Shown here piece by piece: positions 7,403 to 13,214 of a stretch of DNA of 23,406 bases. The DNA is from a virus, in the IMG/VR virus record IMGVR_UViG_3300023257_000801, positions 1-23,406 of that record; one strand, written 5' to 3'. The translations under genes were made by a program, and so were the position numbers. Positions within the stretch are counted from its first letter, which is position 1; each line of letters opens with the position of its first letter. The notes beneath the pieces were generated by a model. It was not told where the DNA came from and searched no databases. It saw only the letters and a list, made by a program, of their open reading frames with translations.

Positions 7403-7501
7403 ATGCCCAACCGAGATGGCACAGGCCCCCGCGGAAATGGCCCAAAAACGGGCAGAGGTAAAGGTACTTGTAAGCCACGTAAAGGCGGTAGACGTAAATA
7501 A
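7403..7501 (+). CDS. Gly/Arg/Lys-rich mini-protein (DUF5320-like motif)
   Basis: 32 residues starting MPNRDGTGPRGNGPKTGRG, with one Cys at 23 and a basic tail ending GGRRK. The start follows AATAGGAGATGATTTTAT, the same ribosome-site style as neighbouring genes. The pattern (M-P-x-x-D-G-T-G-P-x-G-x-G-P-x-T-G-R-G-x-G-x-C) matches the N-terminal signature I associate with the DUF5320 family of small proteins. Its stop overlaps the ATG of the next gene (TAATG), so translation is coupled. Function unknown. Confidence 0.65.
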   Translation: MPNRDGTGPRGNGPKTGRGKGTCKPRKGGRRK

Positions 7502-7836
7502 TGGCATTCAGTAATAGAACCAAAACAGCAATTGCATCTACTCTAATCGCTCCAGAGGATGATTTATATCCTGATAGGAGTCTTACAGATAGGTCTATCA
7601 CTACAGGTACCCCAATCCCAAGATTGCCTGACACAGTTCCAAGAACTTCAGTGGATATGTCTAAGGCATACCAGTGGGAGCACGGGGATACGTTGTATGG
7701 TACTTTTGCTAAGGAGAGCCCAGGCATGAAGGCCTACAGAGATGATATTGATAGAGCGTGGGGAACTGAAGATGATTACAAGCCTTTTTATGTAGATACC
7801 ACAAAACCAGTAGCAGAACAGTTAGAGAAGAGGTAA
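7501..7836 (+). CDS. Hypothetical phage protein, 111 aa
   Basis: Begins by a one-base overlap with the preceding mini-gene. The N-terminal half is Pro/Thr/Asp-rich and probably extended; the C-terminal half has more aromatic residues (AYQWEHGDTLYG, DDYKPFYVD) and ends in a charged helix. No signal peptide, membrane segment or known motif. Its place between capsid genes and later small virion-type genes suggests a structural or assembly role, which is inference only. Confidence 0.6.
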   Translation: MAFSNRTKTAIASTLIAPEDDLYPDRSLTDRSITTGTPIPRLPDTVPRTSVDMSKAYQWEHGDTLYGTFAKESPGMKAYRDDIDRAWGTEDDYKPFYVDTTKPVAEQLEKR

Positions 7837-7838
7837 AA

Positions 7839-8057
7839 ATGATTTTAACAGATAAACAGGCACATTTCTTGGTACATCTTTTACAGGATACTCTCAAAAT
7901 AACTGTAGTGGGTTATTTATCAACTACGATGAAAGATAGATTAGCAATTTTGAATGAAATAATGAATCAACAATCTGATACTCCAATCCAATTAACAGAC
8001 TATAATTGGGGGAGCGATAGTAAAAACACTGAAGAGTATGGATCATGGAGAAAATGA
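7839..8057 (+). CDS. Hypothetical phage protein, 72 aa
   Basis: Starts two bases after the previous stop, with AGAGAAGAGG just upstream as ribosome site. Residues 1-45 look helical and amphipathic (TDKQAHFLVHLLQDTLK, then MKDRLAILNEIMNQ); the C-terminus is polar (YNWGSDSKNTEEYGSWRK). No motif recognised. Confidence 0.6.
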   Translation: MILTDKQAHFLVHLLQDTLKITVVGYLSTTMKDRLAILNEIMNQQSDTPIQLTDYNWGSDSKNTEEYGSWRK

Positions 8058-8112
8058 TGTCTATAGACATATGTTCAACGTGTTGAAAGAATTTCTTAAA
8101 GAAGGCAAATAA
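8038..8112 (+). CDS. Possible 24-aa ORF overlapping the previous gene
   Basis: An ATG at 8038 opens a frame for 24 residues (MDHGENDVYRHMFNVLKEF, ending LKEGK) that overlaps the end of the previous gene by 20 bases and stops 12 bases before the next start. The helix-like C-terminus and position fit a tiny gene in a compact operon, but the ribosome site is poor. It may be chance. Confidence 0.3.
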   Translation: MDHGENDVYRHMFNVLKEFLKEGK

Positions 8113-8124
8113 GCGGAGAAAATA

Positions 8125-8733
8125 ATGACAGAAACAACAGAAATGATAAGATGTCACATTTGTAGCAGAACATTTAAAGATTTAGAAAGCCATATAGTGA
8201 ATTATCACAAAAAAACAATGGAAGAATATGCAGAGATAGTTAAAGAGAAAGACAATTCTCCTAAGAAAGAGAATTGTAATATCTGCAATGAGGGCTTCCT
8301 TAATTTAGGAGCTCACCTTAAAAACAAACATAATATTGACAAAGAAGAGAATGATCGTTTAGGGGAAGAGGCTAATGTTGTAGAAGTGCCTGGAATAGCT
8401 CCTGCAGAAATATCTAAACGGATATTTGATGTAAAAGAGAAAGATAATACCTTAAAGGGATTCTTGGATGAGTTTGGCATGAAAGAAAAAGACTTGAGGG
8501 CCATTGCTCATAATTTTATGTTAGGATCGGATTTACCTGTACAAGTTCAGATTCAACATCAGATGAACAAAGCAGAAATGGAAGTGGAAAGATTGAAAAA
8601 ACAGTCAGTAGTTCGTACTCCAAATCTGAGTGTTGCTGAACTGCTTGTAACTGTTCATGATTTTACAGTTCGGGAAGTTCGGGGGAAAACTGAGAAAAGA
8701 GCAAAAGAATGGGTTTTAGATAAACCCAAATAA
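8125..8733 (+). CDS. Double C2H2 zinc-finger phage protein
   Basis: 202 residues behind an AGCGGAGAAAATA ribosome site. Two classic C2H2 fingers with identical spacing lie at the N-terminus: C10-x2-C13-x9-H23-x4-H28 and C51-x2-C54-x9-H64-x4-H69. The rest is charged and helical (about 95-200) with a basic C-terminus. Fingers of this spacing occur in prokaryotic Ros/MucR-type DNA-binding proteins, but the long helical tail is not theirs. Placed among small structural-type genes, it could be a DNA-binding regulator, a packaging factor or a virion protein. The zinc fingers are directly visible; the role is not. Confidence 0.75.
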   Translation: MTETTEMIRCHICSRTFKDLESHIVNYHKKTMEEYAEIVKEKDNSPKKENCNICNEGFLNLGAHLKNKHNIDKEENDRLGEEANVVEVPGIAPAEISKRIFDVKEKDNTLKGFLDEFGMKEKDLRAIAHNFMLGSDLPVQVQIQHQMNKAEMEVERLKKQSVVRTPNLSVAELLVTVHDFTVREVRGKTEKRAKEWVLDKPK

Positions 8734-8740
8734 AAGAGAT

Positions 8741-8805
8741 TGATACTGTCCGGTATCATACCGTTACCTCTTCCCAAAAGGAGGTAGCGCACTCTAACAA
8801 AGGGG
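8741..8805 (+). promoter_or_regulatory. Structured leader with alternative hairpins
   Basis: TGATAC (8741-8746) pairs with GTATCA (8753-8758), but CGGTA (8751-8755) can instead pair with TACCG (8759-8763), so the two hairpins exclude each other. A 9-bp stem follows, CGTTACCTC (8762-8770) with GAGGTAGCG (8781-8789, one G-U), which buries an AAAAGGAGG sequence that has no start codon at a usable distance. The working ribosome site appears to be the AAAGGGGATGAT just after it. Confidence 0.45.
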
Positions 8806-8814
8806 ATGATTATT

Positions 8815-9165
8815 TTGGGAACCAGCCATTATCGCAGTTCGCTCCAGGGAAAGGTAGGAACGGAGACAATAAGTAACTTTTCCACTATAACAGCAGATTC
8901 ATTTGTAGGTGCAGTTACAGGAGATGTAACAGGAGATGTGAGTGGTGCAATTGTGAAGGCAACTAGCTATGTGAAGTTGGGTAGTACTGCCTACATATTT
9001 TCTGGTGCGGTATCTACAAACTCCGCATCAATTATTGCAGCTGCTAGTCCATTAGTTTCGGTTGCAAGTTTACCTGGAAGTTTGTACCTTAGTCAAAATT
9101 CGGGTGCAGGTGAAGCATGGATCTTTGTATCTAGCATATTGGCAACTACACTAACTACTGGATAA
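8815..9165 (+). CDS. Small virion (head-fibre-like) protein
   Basis: 116 residues with TTG start. I prefer TTG at 8815 to the ATG at 8806 because the ATG abuts the AGGGG with no spacing, while AGGGGATGATTAT-TTG matches the spacing and texture of neighbouring starts (for example AGGAGTGATTTTC-ATG). The product is Ser/Ala/Thr/Val-rich with a GAVTGDVTGDVSGA repeat at about 33-46, a pattern seen in phage head fibres and other virion decorations. No Cys, few charged residues. Structural role is inferred from composition and context. Confidence 0.65.
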   Translation: MGTSHYRSSLQGKVGTETISNFSTITADSFVGAVTGDVTGDVSGAIVKATSYVKLGSTAYIFSGAVSTNSASIIAAASPLVSVASLPGSLYLSQNSGAGEAWIFVSSILATTLTTG

Positions 9166-9175
9166 ACTATTTAAC

Positions 9176-9247
9176 ATAGGGTAAGAGTCTAATTAACTCT
9201 GAATGGGGGTGCCTTAATCACCCCCAACCCTTAACCTATTAAGGAGG
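9176..9247 (+). promoter_or_regulatory. Pseudoknotted leader RNA, copy 1
   Basis: Outer stem ATAGGGTAAG 9176-9185/CTTAACCTAT 9230-9239 (one mismatch); hairpin AGAGT 9184-9188/ACTCT 9196-9200; hairpin GGGGGTG 9205-9211/CACCCCC 9219-9225. The 7-base loop CCTTAAT (9212-9218) is the exact complement of ATTAAGG (9238-9244), which runs into the AAGGAGG ribosome site of the endonuclease at 9255. Adjacent stems share one or two bases, so alternative states are likely. Copy 2 at 15203 is 68/72 identical, and all four differences preserve this pairing. Confidence 0.85.
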
Positions 9248-9254
9248 AATTGAG

Positions 9255-10484
9255 ATGGGAAAGAAATTAACGATTGAGTATGTGAGAGGCAAAATTGAAG
9301 AAATTAAGTACAGGTTGTTGAGTAATGTATATGTTAATAGCAAGCATAAATTAAAAATTAAATGTGATAAGGGTCATGAGTATTTAAGTACTTGGGGTAA
9401 TTTTTATGCTGGTAGTAGGTGTCCTAAGTGTTACCCCAATAGAAAGAAAACCATTGATGAGATTAGGATTTATATTGAGAGTAAGGGGTATAAGCTTTTG
9501 AGTAATGTATATATTAATGCCTTTGATAAATTATTACTTAGGTGTAGTAGAGGGCATGAGTATAAGGTTATTTGGAATAATTTTCAGCAGGGGCAGGGAG
9601 GCTGTCCAGAGTGTGACCCTTCCAGGAAGAAAACTATAGAAGAGGTTAGGGCTTATATTGAAAATATGGGGTATAAGCTTTTATCTAATGAGTATGTTAA
9701 TAATAAGACTGAGTTACTTATTAGATGTCCAGATGGTCATGAATTTTATACGAATTGGGAATATTTTAGTAGTGATCGTAGATGCTCAGAGTCAAGAGGG
9801 AGTAGACGTAAAACAATAGAAGGAATTAGGGAATATATCGAAAGTGAAGATTATGAACTTTTGTCTACAGAATATATAAATGCACATACAAAGATGCTAA
9901 TGAAATGTGATAAGGGGCATAAGCTTTGGATGAGTTGGGACGCCTTTGGTATAGCGGGTACTAGATGTACTAAGTGCTCTGGACGCGGAAAGAAAACTAT
10001 AGAAGAAATTAGGAGTGAGATAGGAAAGATTAAATATGTTCTTAAAACTGACGTATATAAAAATAATAATACTAAAATGTTAATGGAATGTAATGAGGGG
10101 CATGAATTTTGGATGAGTTGGAGCTCCTTTAGGGGGGGTACTAGATGTAGGAAATGCTATGAGAAGAAAAAAATTAAATATAGGGGGGATAGTATTATAG
10201 ATTACTATTCATATAGAGAATGTGTGGATAGATTAACTAATCATAGCTATCATAAGTATTTTTATCGGATAAACCCCCAAAAATACAAAAGAAGTAGTAT
10301 GGGATATCATTTAGATCATATATTTTCTGTTGCTGATGGTTATAAGTATAATATACTCCCTAGAATTATAGCCAGTCCTATTAATCTGCAGATGCTCCCA
10401 GCCACGGAAAACATAAGAAAGAGAGATGTGTCTGCTATAACAAGAAAAGAATTACTTAAACGATATAAAGAACTTTGTTTATAG
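9255..10484 (+). CDS. HNH homing endonuclease with five zinc repeats
   Basis: 409 residues behind AAGGAGGAATTGAG. It has five tandem modules of about 58-61 residues (roughly 1-59, 63-120, 124-180, 183-241, 245-301), each running KKTIEEIRxYIE, YxLLSxxYxN, a Cys before KGHEF, a Trp, and a closing CxxC. They are likely treble-clef-type zinc domains that bind DNA. The third has CSES instead of CxxC and may have lost its metal. The C-terminus carries an HNH-type core: YHLDHIFSV (351-359), N377, and N386 in LPATENIRK. It is a free-standing homing endonuclease inserted between small virion-type genes, with its own structured leader and a large inverted repeat after the stop. Confidence 0.88.
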   Translation: MGKKLTIEYVRGKIEEIKYRLLSNVYVNSKHKLKIKCDKGHEYLSTWGNFYAGSRCPKCYPNRKKTIDEIRIYIESKGYKLLSNVYINAFDKLLLRCSRGHEYKVIWNNFQQGQGGCPECDPSRKKTIEEVRAYIENMGYKLLSNEYVNNKTELLIRCPDGHEFYTNWEYFSSDRRCSESRGSRRKTIEGIREYIESEDYELLSTEYINAHTKMLMKCDKGHKLWMSWDAFGIAGTRCTKCSGRGKKTIEEIRSEIGKIKYVLKTDVYKNNNTKMLMECNEGHEFWMSWSSFRGGTRCRKCYEKKKIKYRGDSIIDYYSYRECVDRLTNHSYHKYFYRINPQKYKRSSMGYHLDHIFSVADGYKYNILPRIIASPINLQMLPATENIRKRDVSAITRKELLKRYKELCL

Positions 10485-10488
10485 TGCA

Positions 10489-10539
10489 ACATATATTGCA
10501 CATTAAATCCTATTTTGGTGTTTAATGTGCAATATATGT
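10489..10539 (+). repeat. Perfect 19-bp inverted repeat after endonuclease gene
   Basis: ACATATATTGCACATTAAA (10489-10507) and its exact reverse complement (10521-10539) flank a 13-base loop. Three more pairs form beyond one mismatch (10485-10487 with 10541-10543, one G-U). No T run follows, so it is not a standard intrinsic terminator, though it could block read-through or protect the RNA 3' end. It starts four bases after the endonuclease stop. The remaining bases to 10650 hold no convincing gene. Confidence 0.8.
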
Positions 10540-10664
10540 CGTATTATCCTTCCATATAAAAATTTATTACTTCCTTCTACTATTGATCTGTTGCTGTATA
10601 TTTCTCAATCTCACGCTCGCGCTGTTTGGAAGATGTTATTATCTTAATTTAAGGAGTGATTTTC

Positions 10665-11036
10665 ATGTCTGTAATGAGTCAATCTGGCAGGTGGATGTTT
10701 AATGCTGCCACCGTCACTGCCACAACTTACGTATATACCGCCGCAGGAGGAAACAATGCTACTGCTGGACTTTTTCCAATGAAGGCCGATTCCACAGTCG
10801 TTCAATACGGATGCGCAACCCTAAATGCTACGACGCTTTATCTCAGAATCGAGGGAAAATTTTCACCTCTAGATAGATGGGCCGAGGTCTATTCTACTAG
10901 TGTTACCTCAGCTTCTGTTGATCAATTAGTTAATATCTCGGAAAGTTTATCTGACATTAGAATGGGCGTAAAAGTTAGCAATTCTGCTACCCCCAACATT
11001 TTCTACGGGGGACTTGTGCTCACCGAACTGAAATAA
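10665..11036 (+). CDS. Small probable virion protein, 123 aa
   Basis: The ATG at 10665 lies 8 bases after AAGGAG; an in-frame GTG at 10656 overlaps the ribosome site and is unlikely. The product is beta-rich, with many Thr/Ala/Ser residues (FNAATVTATTYVYTAAGG), a central YLRIEGKFSPLDRWAEVY segment, and a C-terminal NIFYGGLVLTEL. No signal peptide or catalytic motif. It resembles small decoration or fibre-associated proteins in composition only. Confidence 0.6.
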   Translation: MSVMSQSGRWMFNAATVTATTYVYTAAGGNNATAGLFPMKADSTVVQYGCATLNATTLYLRIEGKFSPLDRWAEVYSTSVTSASVDQLVNISESLSDIRMGVKVSNSATPNIFYGGLVLTELK

Positions 11037-11050
11037 GGGGGGATCTATAT

Positions 11051-11221
11051 ATGGCTTATACAATTTTTGATTTTAGTGCTGGTAGTAGTAAAGATTTCAC
11101 TCGTATGTTATGGGAAACTCCTAGAGGTATGAATACAAATGATGGTTTGGTTATCAGAAGTCAGAATGGGTCAGATAGTGGTACCTGTACCTATAACGTA
11201 ACTGCGATCTATAGAGACTAA
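11051..11221 (+). CDS. Hypothetical small protein, 56 aa
   Basis: ATG at 11051 behind AAGGGGGGATCTATAT. The product MAYTIFDFSAGSSKDFTRML continues with a Gly/Asn/Ser-rich stretch and ends YNVTAIYRD. It lies 14 bases after one virion-like gene and before the lysis cassette. The codon pattern and ribosome site support a real gene. Function unknown, perhaps a small virion component. Confidence 0.6.
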   Translation: MAYTIFDFSAGSSKDFTRMLWETPRGMNTNDGLVIRSQNGSDSGTCTYNVTAIYRD

Positions 11222-11238
11222 GGATGGTGTGATTCTGC

Positions 11239-11454
11239 ATGGACAACAAAGAGGTTGTAACAGAAAAGAATTTATTTACTCATATTGAATATATTAGAGA
11301 AGATGTTAAAGAAATTAAAGTACGACTTGAAAAACATTATATTACTAAACAAGAGTTCGAACCTATCAGGAAGTTAGTCTACGGAGTAGTTGCTTTGATA
11401 GGAACGTGTATTGCAGGGGCTATACTAAAGATATTATTAATGGGGTGGGTTTAA
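11239..11454 (+). CDS. Coiled-coil membrane protein, holin/XhlA-like
   Basis: 71 residues. The N-terminal about 45 residues are charged and helical (IEYIREDVKEIKVRLEKHYI), and the C-terminus holds one membrane segment (LVYGVVALIGTCIAGAILKI, about 47-66). This layout, with a helix then a single C-terminal membrane span, resembles the XhlA/holin-accessory group. Its stop overlaps the next start (TAATG), and the endolysin follows one gene later, so a role in lysis is likely. Whether it is the holin itself cannot be decided from sequence. Confidence 0.6.
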   Translation: MDNKEVVTEKNLFTHIEYIREDVKEIKVRLEKHYITKQEFEPIRKLVYGVVALIGTCIAGAILKILLMGWV

Positions 11455-11933
11455 TGATAAGAAATATATTGTTGTACTCAGTTCTCATTTTATCCCTTTT
11501 ATTTGCTATTGGAATAGCGGCTATTTATCTTGTTCCTTGGTATATCTTATCACCAGTAATTGAGGTCAAACATCAAACCTACAATCCTGGGGGGACTGTA
11601 TGTGTTAAATTTACATGTAACGCTTTAATTAATATGAGAGCTGTAGCTATGAGAGAATTAGTTAGGGTTGATAGTGAAGGGGCTTATCATGAAGAAGCTA
11701 GGGTTACGTGGGCAGTAAATATTGAAAAAGGGAAAAGGACAATCTGGGTGAGTTATCCACTCCCAGACTGTTGTGATGAGAGTGAAAAGATACGTAGAAA
11801 TGGGTTTCCTTGTGTTTATTATGAAGAGAATACCTATAGATTTACTGGTAATACTACTTACAAGGTTCTTGGATTAATAAACCGAACGGTCTATTGGGAA
11901 AGTAATTCATTCAGGATAGAGTTGGTGGGATAG
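11454..11933 (+). CDS. Membrane-anchored protein in lysis cassette
   Basis: 159 residues from the ATG at 11454, chosen because it overlaps the upstream stop (TAATG) and follows ATGGGGTGGG; an in-frame ATG at 11406 lies within the previous gene. Residues 4-30 form a strong hydrophobic segment (NILLYSVLILSLLFAIGIAA and onward), a signal anchor, followed by an outward-facing beta-type domain with five Cys, including a CC pair in PDCCDESEK. It is coupled by overlap to genes on both sides. Possibly a spanin-like or host-envelope factor, but no spanin signature is visible. Confidence 0.6.
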   Translation: MIRNILLYSVLILSLLFAIGIAAIYLVPWYILSPVIEVKHQTYNPGGTVCVKFTCNALINMRAVAMRELVRVDSEGAYHEEARVTWAVNIEKGKRTIWVSYPLPDCCDESEKIRRNGFPCVYYEENTYRFTGNTTYKVLGLINRTVYWESNSFRIELVG

Positions 11934-12334
11934 TGGAAACTCTTAAAGAGCGAATAAAGAGACATGAAGGATTTAGTTCAGCTCCATATAGGTGTACCAG
12001 TGGAGCGTGGACAATTGGATATGGCCATTTTATGGGGCAGGGATGTAAGATCTCTAAAAGAGTGGCAAAGCTTATCTTAGAAGAGGATATTCATCAGGCC
12101 CAATTTGAGGTTATTAGTTTAGGAATAGATTTTTTAACAAAGAACAGACGAGAAGTTTTGGTAGAGATGGTATTCAACTTGGGGCTTACTAAGTTGTTAG
12201 GCTTCAAAAAGATGTTTTTAGCCATGGATCTAAGAGACTATAATACTGTAGCTGATGAGATGTTAGATAGTTTATGGGCGCGGCAAGTTAAAAATAGAGC
12301 TGTAGAATTAGCAGATATAATGAGAAAAGGATAA
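11933..12334 (+). CDS. Endolysin, T4-type lysozyme (GH24)
   Basis: A muramidase that cuts the MurNAc-GlcNAc bond of peptidoglycan at lysis. The GTG start at 11933 overlaps the previous stop (TAGTG). The 133 residues carry the family's E-8x-D/C-5x-T triad as E12 (in RHEG), C21 and T27, followed by IGYGH (28-32), with Cys at the position of T4 Asp20, a variant known to be functional. Further matches are DIHQA, RREVLVEMVFNLG (about 72-84) and LLGFKKM. It is shorter than T4 lysozyme (164 residues). It has no signal peptide or wall-binding domain, so export should depend on a holin. Confidence 0.92.
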   Translation: METLKERIKRHEGFSSAPYRCTSGAWTIGYGHFMGQGCKISKRVAKLILEEDIHQAQFEVISLGIDFLTKNRREVLVEMVFNLGLTKLLGFKKMFLAMDLRDYNTVADEMLDSLWARQVKNRAVELADIMRKG

Positions 12335-12362
12335 AAATCGACTATACCATGTCGCTTTTTAC
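12335..12362 (+). terminator. Possible weak terminator after endolysin
   Basis: AAAAATCGAC pairs with GTCGCTTTTT across an 8-base loop (TATACCAT), with one T-C mismatch, giving a short stem flanked by A and T runs just after the endolysin stop. The GC core is only 4 bp, so the call is weak. A promoter follows directly, which makes a transcript boundary plausible. Confidence 0.4.
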
Positions 12363-12391
12363 TTGACTTTTGAGTCAAAGTGTGATATAAT
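12363..12391 (+). promoter_or_regulatory. Sigma70-type promoter, second copy of phage promoter
   Basis: TTGACT (12363-12368), 17-base spacer, TATAAT (12386-12391). Its surroundings match the promoter at 5910: GTGATATAAT over the -10 box and AAAAGTGAGGATAG at the predicted start near 12398. It would transcribe the protease gene at 12441 and possibly the glycan genes beyond, as no other promoter of this quality is evident up to 23406. Confidence 0.8.
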
Positions 12392-12440
12392 GTACTTAAA
12401 AGTGAGGATAGTTAAATAAATAATATAAAGGAGAAGAAAG

Positions 12441-13214
12441 ATGAGATCTTTAATAATTCTAGCTCTGAGTATGTTATTGGCATTGGGTTTCTGTTCTCCA
12501 ACATTGGGACAGGAGATCGAAGAAAAGATTTGTCCTGTAAAAGACCATCTTGATGTAGATAATGTTGAACAATGTTTTAAATGCCATATGGCGGGCACAT
12601 TCAAGGTTAGGAAAGTTAACCCCCTTGATAGATATCTATTGCCAGATATAACTGGTGTGAAGATATCTTATAATGATAATGATGATTTAACCTTTTATTA
12701 TGTTTTAGGTGATATCAATGATGGTGCCATATTCACTGTCATTAAATGGTTAGATTGGCACCCGGAAATTATAAACCTAATTGTTGAAATTCAAAGTCCG
12801 GGGGGATCATTACTAAACGCTTGGCGAGTCATAGGTCTTTTGGAGGCTTGGAAGATTAGAGGTACTGGGCGCTCAATCGAAACAAGAGTAAATGGCTTAG
12901 CTGCAAGTGCTGGACTTTTGATTTTTATGGTGGGGAATATTCGATCTGCAAGCCCCACTGCAGAATTAATGTGGCATGAGGTATCTATGACCGGCTATGG
13001 ATTTCACAGAAGCACGTCGTCAAATACTACAGAAAAAGCAAAAACTTTATCTCATTTGCAAAATACAGCAACAGAATATATATCTAGTAGATGTGGCATG
13101 ACACAGGAACAATTATTGGACGCAATACGGGATGGGAAGGAATTTTGGATAAATGGCAAGGAAGCCAAGGAATTAGGTGTTGCAACAAAACTACTTTGGG
13201 GAAACAATCAATAA
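12441..13214 (+). CDS. Exported ClpP-like serine protease with CxxCH motif
   Basis: 257 residues behind AAAGGAGAAGAAAG. Residues 1-23 form a signal peptide. The mature N-terminus has CFKCH (45-49), the covalent haem-binding pattern of c-type cytochromes, although it could bind metal instead. From about 80 it follows the ClpP/crotonase-type serine protease fold: oxyanion loop SPGG (119-122), nucleophile S156 in LAASAG, and base H179 in MWHE. The acidic third residue is uncertain (D231 or E234), near EFWINGKEAKELGVA, which corresponds to the ClpP C-terminal motif. An exported, single-domain ClpP relative cannot work with a cytoplasmic Clp ATPase, so it may process or destroy envelope or virion proteins. 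Confidence 0.82.
   Translation: MRSLIILALSMLLALGFCSPTLGQEIEEKICPVKDHLDVDNVEQCFKCHMAGTFKVRKVNPLDRYLLPDITGVKISYNDNDDLTFYYVLGDINDGAIFTVIKWLDWHPEIINLIVEIQSPGGSLLNAWRVIGLLEAWKIRGTGRSIETRVNGLAASAGLLIFMVGNIRSASPTAELMWHEVSMTGYGFHRSTSSNTTEKAKTLSHLQNTATEYISSRCGMTQEQLLDAIRDGKEFWINGKEAKELGVATKLLWGNNQ

Noticed and set aside
7383-7727. A 114-residue minus-strand open frame, and similar ones at 4727-5044 and 13925-14218.
   Set aside because: Each is opposite a well supported + strand gene, lacks a ribosome site and has no recognisable domain.
8806-8814. ATG at 8806 as the start of the small virion gene.
   Set aside because: It abuts the AGGGG ribosome-site sequence with no spacing, while TTG at 8815 has normal spacing.
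9176-9254. The leader as a known self-cleaving ribozyme, or as the large HEARO RNA linked to HNH genes.
   Set aside because: I see no hammerhead core, and the element (72 nt) is much smaller than HEARO as I know it. An Rfam search would settle this; a significant hit would overturn the rejection.
10489-10539. The large inverted repeat as an intrinsic terminator.
   Set aside because: The stem is strong but AT-rich at its base and is followed by CGTATTATCC, with no T run.
10541-10664. A short open minus-strand stretch in the gap reads like the charged end of a protein (KQREREIEKYTATDQ).
   Set aside because: It is only about 23 codons, without a start codon or ribosome site, and preceded by in-frame stops. 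Too little to call a gene remnant.
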